Positions 6,700 through 8,594 of a stretch of 8,594 nt of DNA are shown in pieces. Location of the stretch: contig JAEZAA010000018.1 in assembly GCA_023430625.1 (NCBI GenBank), forward strand, positions 1 to 8,594, written 5' to 3'. The stretch's first letter is position 1. Every line of letters begins with the position of its first letter. The translations under genes and the position numbers were made by a program. The notes under the pieces were generated by a model, which worked only from the letters and a program-made list of their open reading frames with translations, made no database searches and was not told where the DNA came from. The DNA is from Pseudomonadota bacterium (GTDB taxonomy: Bacteria > Pseudomonadota > Gammaproteobacteria > Pseudomonadales > Oleiphilaceae).

Positions 6700-6726
6700 C
6701 CGCTGCGATGACCATTCGGTCATCGC
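6676..6726. other. Two adjacent strong hairpins
   Basis: Hairpin one, 6676-6696, pairs GTTGTTGTT with AGCAACAAC (nine pairs including one G·U) around a three-base loop. Hairpin two, 6705-6726, pairs GCGATGACC with GGTCATCGC perfectly around ATTC. Only eight bases separate them. No T-tract follows on either strand, so they are not classical terminators. They could be a structured RNA, a 3' end of the minus-strand rsmJ transcript, or a protein-binding site. Confidence 0.4.
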
Positions 6727-6835
6727 TGAACCGCACCGCCTTCAACAAAATCGTCAATGTGGATGGCCGCCTCTTGGCGGGTAATGCCCAATTTACCTTA
6801 CTGAACCCAATCTTCCGTGATTTGAGCTCTTGGTC

Positions 6836-7660
6836 TCAGGACGTGGACTTCAAATCGTCGAGCGAACGTAAGGCATAAATATCGAAGCGTCCGCTCTTGC
6901 CCTCCTGACTCAGGGTTGGTTGGCGCTGGGCCAGGAACGGCGCAAGCCGTGGCCGCTTCACCACCACCCGGTAGCGTGCCCGCTCCAGGGCCAAGTCCAG
7001 CAACTGGTCGGCATCCAGGTCCTGCCCTAACAAGCTCTGGAACACCTGCATTTCCTTCTTGACCAGACTCGACTTCTCCCGATGGGGAAACATCGGATCC
7101 AGAAAAACCACATCCGCGACGGGTTCGGTCTGTGAGCTCAACCAGCCAATAGCATCGGCCTGAATCAGTTGCATACGGCCAGCAATGGGTGCCACTTCCG
7201 GGTCCGCCCCGGCACGCGCCAAGGCATCCGCCAACAGCGCGGCAATGATGGGCGAACGCTCCAGCAGCGTCACCGAACACCCTAAACTGGCCAGCACGAA
7301 TGCATCGCGCCCCAGGCCGGCGGTGGCGTCCAGCACCCTGGGATTGATGCCGGGCTTGAGTCCGACCGCCTTGGCCACCGGCTGGCCGCGACCACCGCCA
7401 TAGAGGCGCCGATGGGCCAGCGCGCCTTCGACAAAATCCGCATACACCGCGCCGGGCGCACCTTTCCCCGTGGGAATCAGCGCCAGGCGCCCATCCTGAT
7501 CACTGAGCAGTAAAGGATGATCCTGATGAAAACGCGGGTTCGCCACCCCGACAAATGGTAGCCCCAAACGCTCCGCCAGGCTCCGCGCGGAATCCACCCC
7601 AGAGGCATGCTCACAGGCAACCACCAGCCTGATGGACGTAGAAGAATCAGTGGGAGACAT
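6836..7660 (-). CDS. rsmJ: 16S rRNA (guanine-N2-)-methyltransferase RsmJ
   Basis: The product is 274 residues, close to the family's usual size of about 250-260. RsmJ (YhiQ) uses S-adenosylmethionine to methylate G1516 of 16S rRNA in the cytoplasm. The Rossmann-fold motif I is DATAGLGRDAFVLASLG (from Asp111), and the family-specific catalytic motif is LDPMFPHREKSS (Asp188-Pro189-Met190). Conserved VVKRP and SGRFDIY segments lie near the C-terminus. The N-terminal domain includes LGLPFVG and a GKGAPGAVYADFVEGALAHR region typical of the family. The start ATG shares its A with the TAA of the upstream gene (TAATG), and no separate ribosome binding site is seen, so translation is likely coupled to that small gene. 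No T-tract terminator follows the stop. Confidence 0.93.
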   Translation of the reverse strand: MSPTDSSTSIRLVVACEHASGVDSARSLAERLGLPFVGVANPRFHQDHPLLLSDQDGRLALIPTGKGAPGAVYADFVEGALAHRRLYGGGRGQPVAKAVGLKPGINPRVLDATAGLGRDAFVLASLGCSVTLLERSPIIAALLADALARAGADPEVAPIAGRMQLIQADAIGWLSSQTEPVADVVFLDPMFPHREKSSLVKKEMQVFQSLLGQDLDADQLLDLALERARYRVVVKRPRLAPFLAQRQPTLSQEGKSGRFDIYALRSLDDLKSTS

Positions 7661-8004
7661 TAGACATACAGATCGAGGCGAGCCAAATCGCCGCCCTGGC
7701 CGGGCAAGGACGCCGCCATGGTATTGCGGTAAGCGGCCAGTGCGTCCTGACTGAGCTTCGGTAGCTCGTCCGGGGCACGAAAGCGCTGCAACACAACCGA
7801 CCTGGCCTCCGCCTGGGCCTCGATCTTGCGGACCTGGTCAGGCGTGGGTAAGGCCGGGGCTTCGCGCTCCCGACTTTGATTTGCGCCAGAGGATGAGCGA
7901 TGGACCTCCCCTTCCAGAGTCTCCACCGCAGCCGAACGACTGACGCGAGGCTGCGCCGGATAAAGGCTCGGAGAAAAACTACCGGTCGGGATCGAATTCG
8001 CCAT
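7660..8004 (-). CDS. Small conserved-looking protein of unknown function, coupled to rsmJ
   Basis: I do not recognise this 114-residue protein. The N-terminal half (about 1-55) is rich in Ser, Pro, Ala and Arg and looks disordered. The C-terminal half looks helical, with PTPDQVRKIEAQAEARS, then LSQDALAAYRNT, and it ends in LARLDLYV. There is no signal peptide, membrane segment or cysteine, so a cytoplasmic location is likely. I chose ATG at 8004, preceded by AAGG, over an in-frame TTG at 8016 that would add MSRY. The stop TAA overlaps the rsmJ ATG by one base, which argues that it is really translated and shares a transcript with rsmJ. Coding status is likely; function is open. Confidence 0.7.
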   Translation of the reverse strand: MANSIPTGSFSPSLYPAQPRVSRSAAVETLEGEVHRSSSGANQSREREAPALPTPDQVRKIEAQAEARSVVLQRFRAPDELPKLSQDALAAYRNTMAASLPGQGGDLARLDLYV

Positions 8005-8075
8005 ATACCTTGACAACGCACTCTATGCAGGTCGGAAGTTGGGAGTCTGATAAACGCTCAAGTGGCGCCTCACAG

Positions 8076-8081
8076 ATTATA
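8076..8081 (-). promoter_or_regulatory. Possible -10 box for the unknown gene–rsmJ operon
   Basis: Read on the minus strand this is a perfect TATAAT, about 72 bases before the ATG at 8004, directly after uppP ends. No good -35 hexamer is found 15-18 bases upstream and there is no extended -10 TG, so activity would need an activator or the match is chance. Confidence 0.35.
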
Positions 8082-8091
8082 GACCAGCCAC

Positions 8092-8130
8092 ACTGAGGTG
8101 CCGGCTCGCTCAACCGGCGGCAACCTCAGT
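8092..8130 (-). terminator. Hairpin at the end of uppP
   Basis: ACTGAGGT (8092-8099) pairs with ACCTCAGT (8123-8130), and the inner GCCGG (8100-8104) pairs with CCGGC (8114-8118), leaving a four-base bulge and nine-base loop. The stem contains the uppP stop codon. No T-run follows on the minus strand, so termination may be partial or Rho-dependent. Confidence 0.4.
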
Positions 8131-8594
8131 TCCAGCCAATCAGGGCAAACAGAAACAGGCCCAGAACCACGCGATAGATGACATAGGGCATAAAGCCCAT
8201 GCGCTCCAGCAGCTTTAGAAATACATGAATACAGAGATAGGCACTCACGCCGGAGATCAGCGCGCCCCATATCAGCGGCTCCCACAGCGCCTGATCGCCC
8301 TGCTCCACCAACTCCTTGGTTTTCAGCATGCCGGCCGCCAGGATCAGGGGAATCGACAACAGAAACGAGAAGCGGGCGCCGGCTTCGCGGCTCAGCCCAG
8401 TGAAGAGCGCGGCCGTCATGGTGATACCGGAGCGGGAGACGCCAGGTATCAGCGCAAGCGCTTGCGTGCCACCGATGATCAGCACGTCTTTCCAGGAAAT
8501 CTGTGTCAGGGCGCGATTATGTCCCTTGAACCGGTCGGCCCAACCCAGCAACCACCCGAACAGAATGGTGGTGGTGGCGATCACGGCCATAGAA
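8126..8594 (-). CDS. uppP: Undecaprenyl-diphosphatase UppP (BacA), C-terminal part
   Basis: The frame stays open to the window edge, so the N-terminal part (roughly 110 of the usual 270 residues) is missing. The ATG at 8590 lies inside the open frame and is unlikely to be the true start. UppP is an inner-membrane enzyme that removes a phosphate from undecaprenyl diphosphate, recycling the lipid carrier of peptidoglycan and other envelope polymers; extra copies give bacitracin resistance. The second signature motif is intact: GGTQALALIPGVSRSGITMT, with the catalytic PGxSRSG core. Several hydrophobic helices follow, including LLSIPLILAAG, and the protein ends ALIGWN. The first motif (EGLTEF type) is beyond the window. 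Confidence 0.92.
   Translation of the reverse strand, partial: SMAVIATTTILFGWLLGWADRFKGHNRALTQISWKDVLIIGGTQALALIPGVSRSGITMTAALFTGLSREAGARFSFLLSIPLILAAGMLKTKELVEQGDQALWEPLIWGALISGVSAYLCIHVFLKLLERMGFMPYVIYRVVLGLFLFALIGWN

Larger units (their letters stand above)
6325..6835. other. 511-base intergenic region rich in palindromes
   Basis: This gap lies between the start of the cytochrome b561 gene and the end of rsmJ, both on the minus strand, and looks richer in A and T than its flanks. It contains ATCAGATTTTCTGAT (6500-6514), TCAATTGA (6514-6521), GGGAATTCCC (6585-6594), TGGCCGGCCA (6625-6634), hairpins at 6676-6696 and 6705-6726, and CCGCC-TCTT-GGCGG (6767-6780). It also has a 15-codon frame at 6652-6699. 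I see no clear protein-coding gene, tRNA or recognised RNA family. The minus-strand promoter of the cytochrome gene probably lies at its left end but could not be located. Confidence 0.55.

Noticed and set aside
6529..6723. 64-codon minus-strand frame in the gap beside rsmJ
   Set aside because: No ribosome binding site or recognisable motif; it runs through the palindromes and hairpins, and its composition looks random.
8010..8015. Perfect TTGACA (-35 box) on the plus strand
   Set aside because: No -10 hexamer lies 15-18 bases downstream, and all genes following are on the other strand.

Overview
This GC-rich window comes from the chromosome of a Gram-negative gammaproteobacterium. The evidence is a GlrK/QseE–QseG–GlrR/QseF signalling operon with a lipoprotein in the middle, a pitrilysin-type M16 peptidase, an RsmJ-type rRNA methyltransferase and a YceI/cytochrome b561 pair. 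The set would suit Pseudomonas, Marinobacter or a related lineage, but I cannot fix a genus from the sequence alone. No tRNA, rRNA, insertion sequence, CRISPR array or phage gene was seen.

Layout on the plus strand. Positions 2-1330 hold the C-terminal part of a large M16 zinc peptidase whose catalytic half lies upstream of the window. A 303-base gap with a terminator-like hairpin follows. Next comes a three-gene operon: a membrane sensor kinase (glrK/qseE, 1634-3067), a small outer-membrane-type lipoprotein (qseG, 3076-3675) and a sigma-54-dependent response regulator (glrR/qseF, 3694-5043). The genes are packed tightly, and in the known system the lipoprotein activates the kinase, which phosphorylates the regulator. 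A perfect hairpin containing the glrR stop codon closes the operon.

Layout on the minus strand, read right to left. The C-terminal half of undecaprenyl-diphosphatase (uppP) runs off the right edge. It is followed by a small protein of unknown function whose stop codon shares a base with the start of rsmJ, so those two genes look translationally coupled. Further left are a cytochrome b561 gene and a periplasmic YceI-family gene, probably co-transcribed as in the yceJ-yceI pair of E. coli. YceI is convergent with glrR.

The least explained stretch is the 511-base gap between cytochrome b561 and rsmJ (6325-6835). It looks richer in A and T than its neighbours and contains an unusual run of palindromes. 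Within it are a 15-codon reading frame with a good Shine-Dalgarno sequence and two adjacent strong hairpins. It could hold a small RNA, a microprotein or regulatory sites. Apart from this and the unknown small protein next to rsmJ, the window is ordinary core genome, and I do not see a clearly new multi-gene system.
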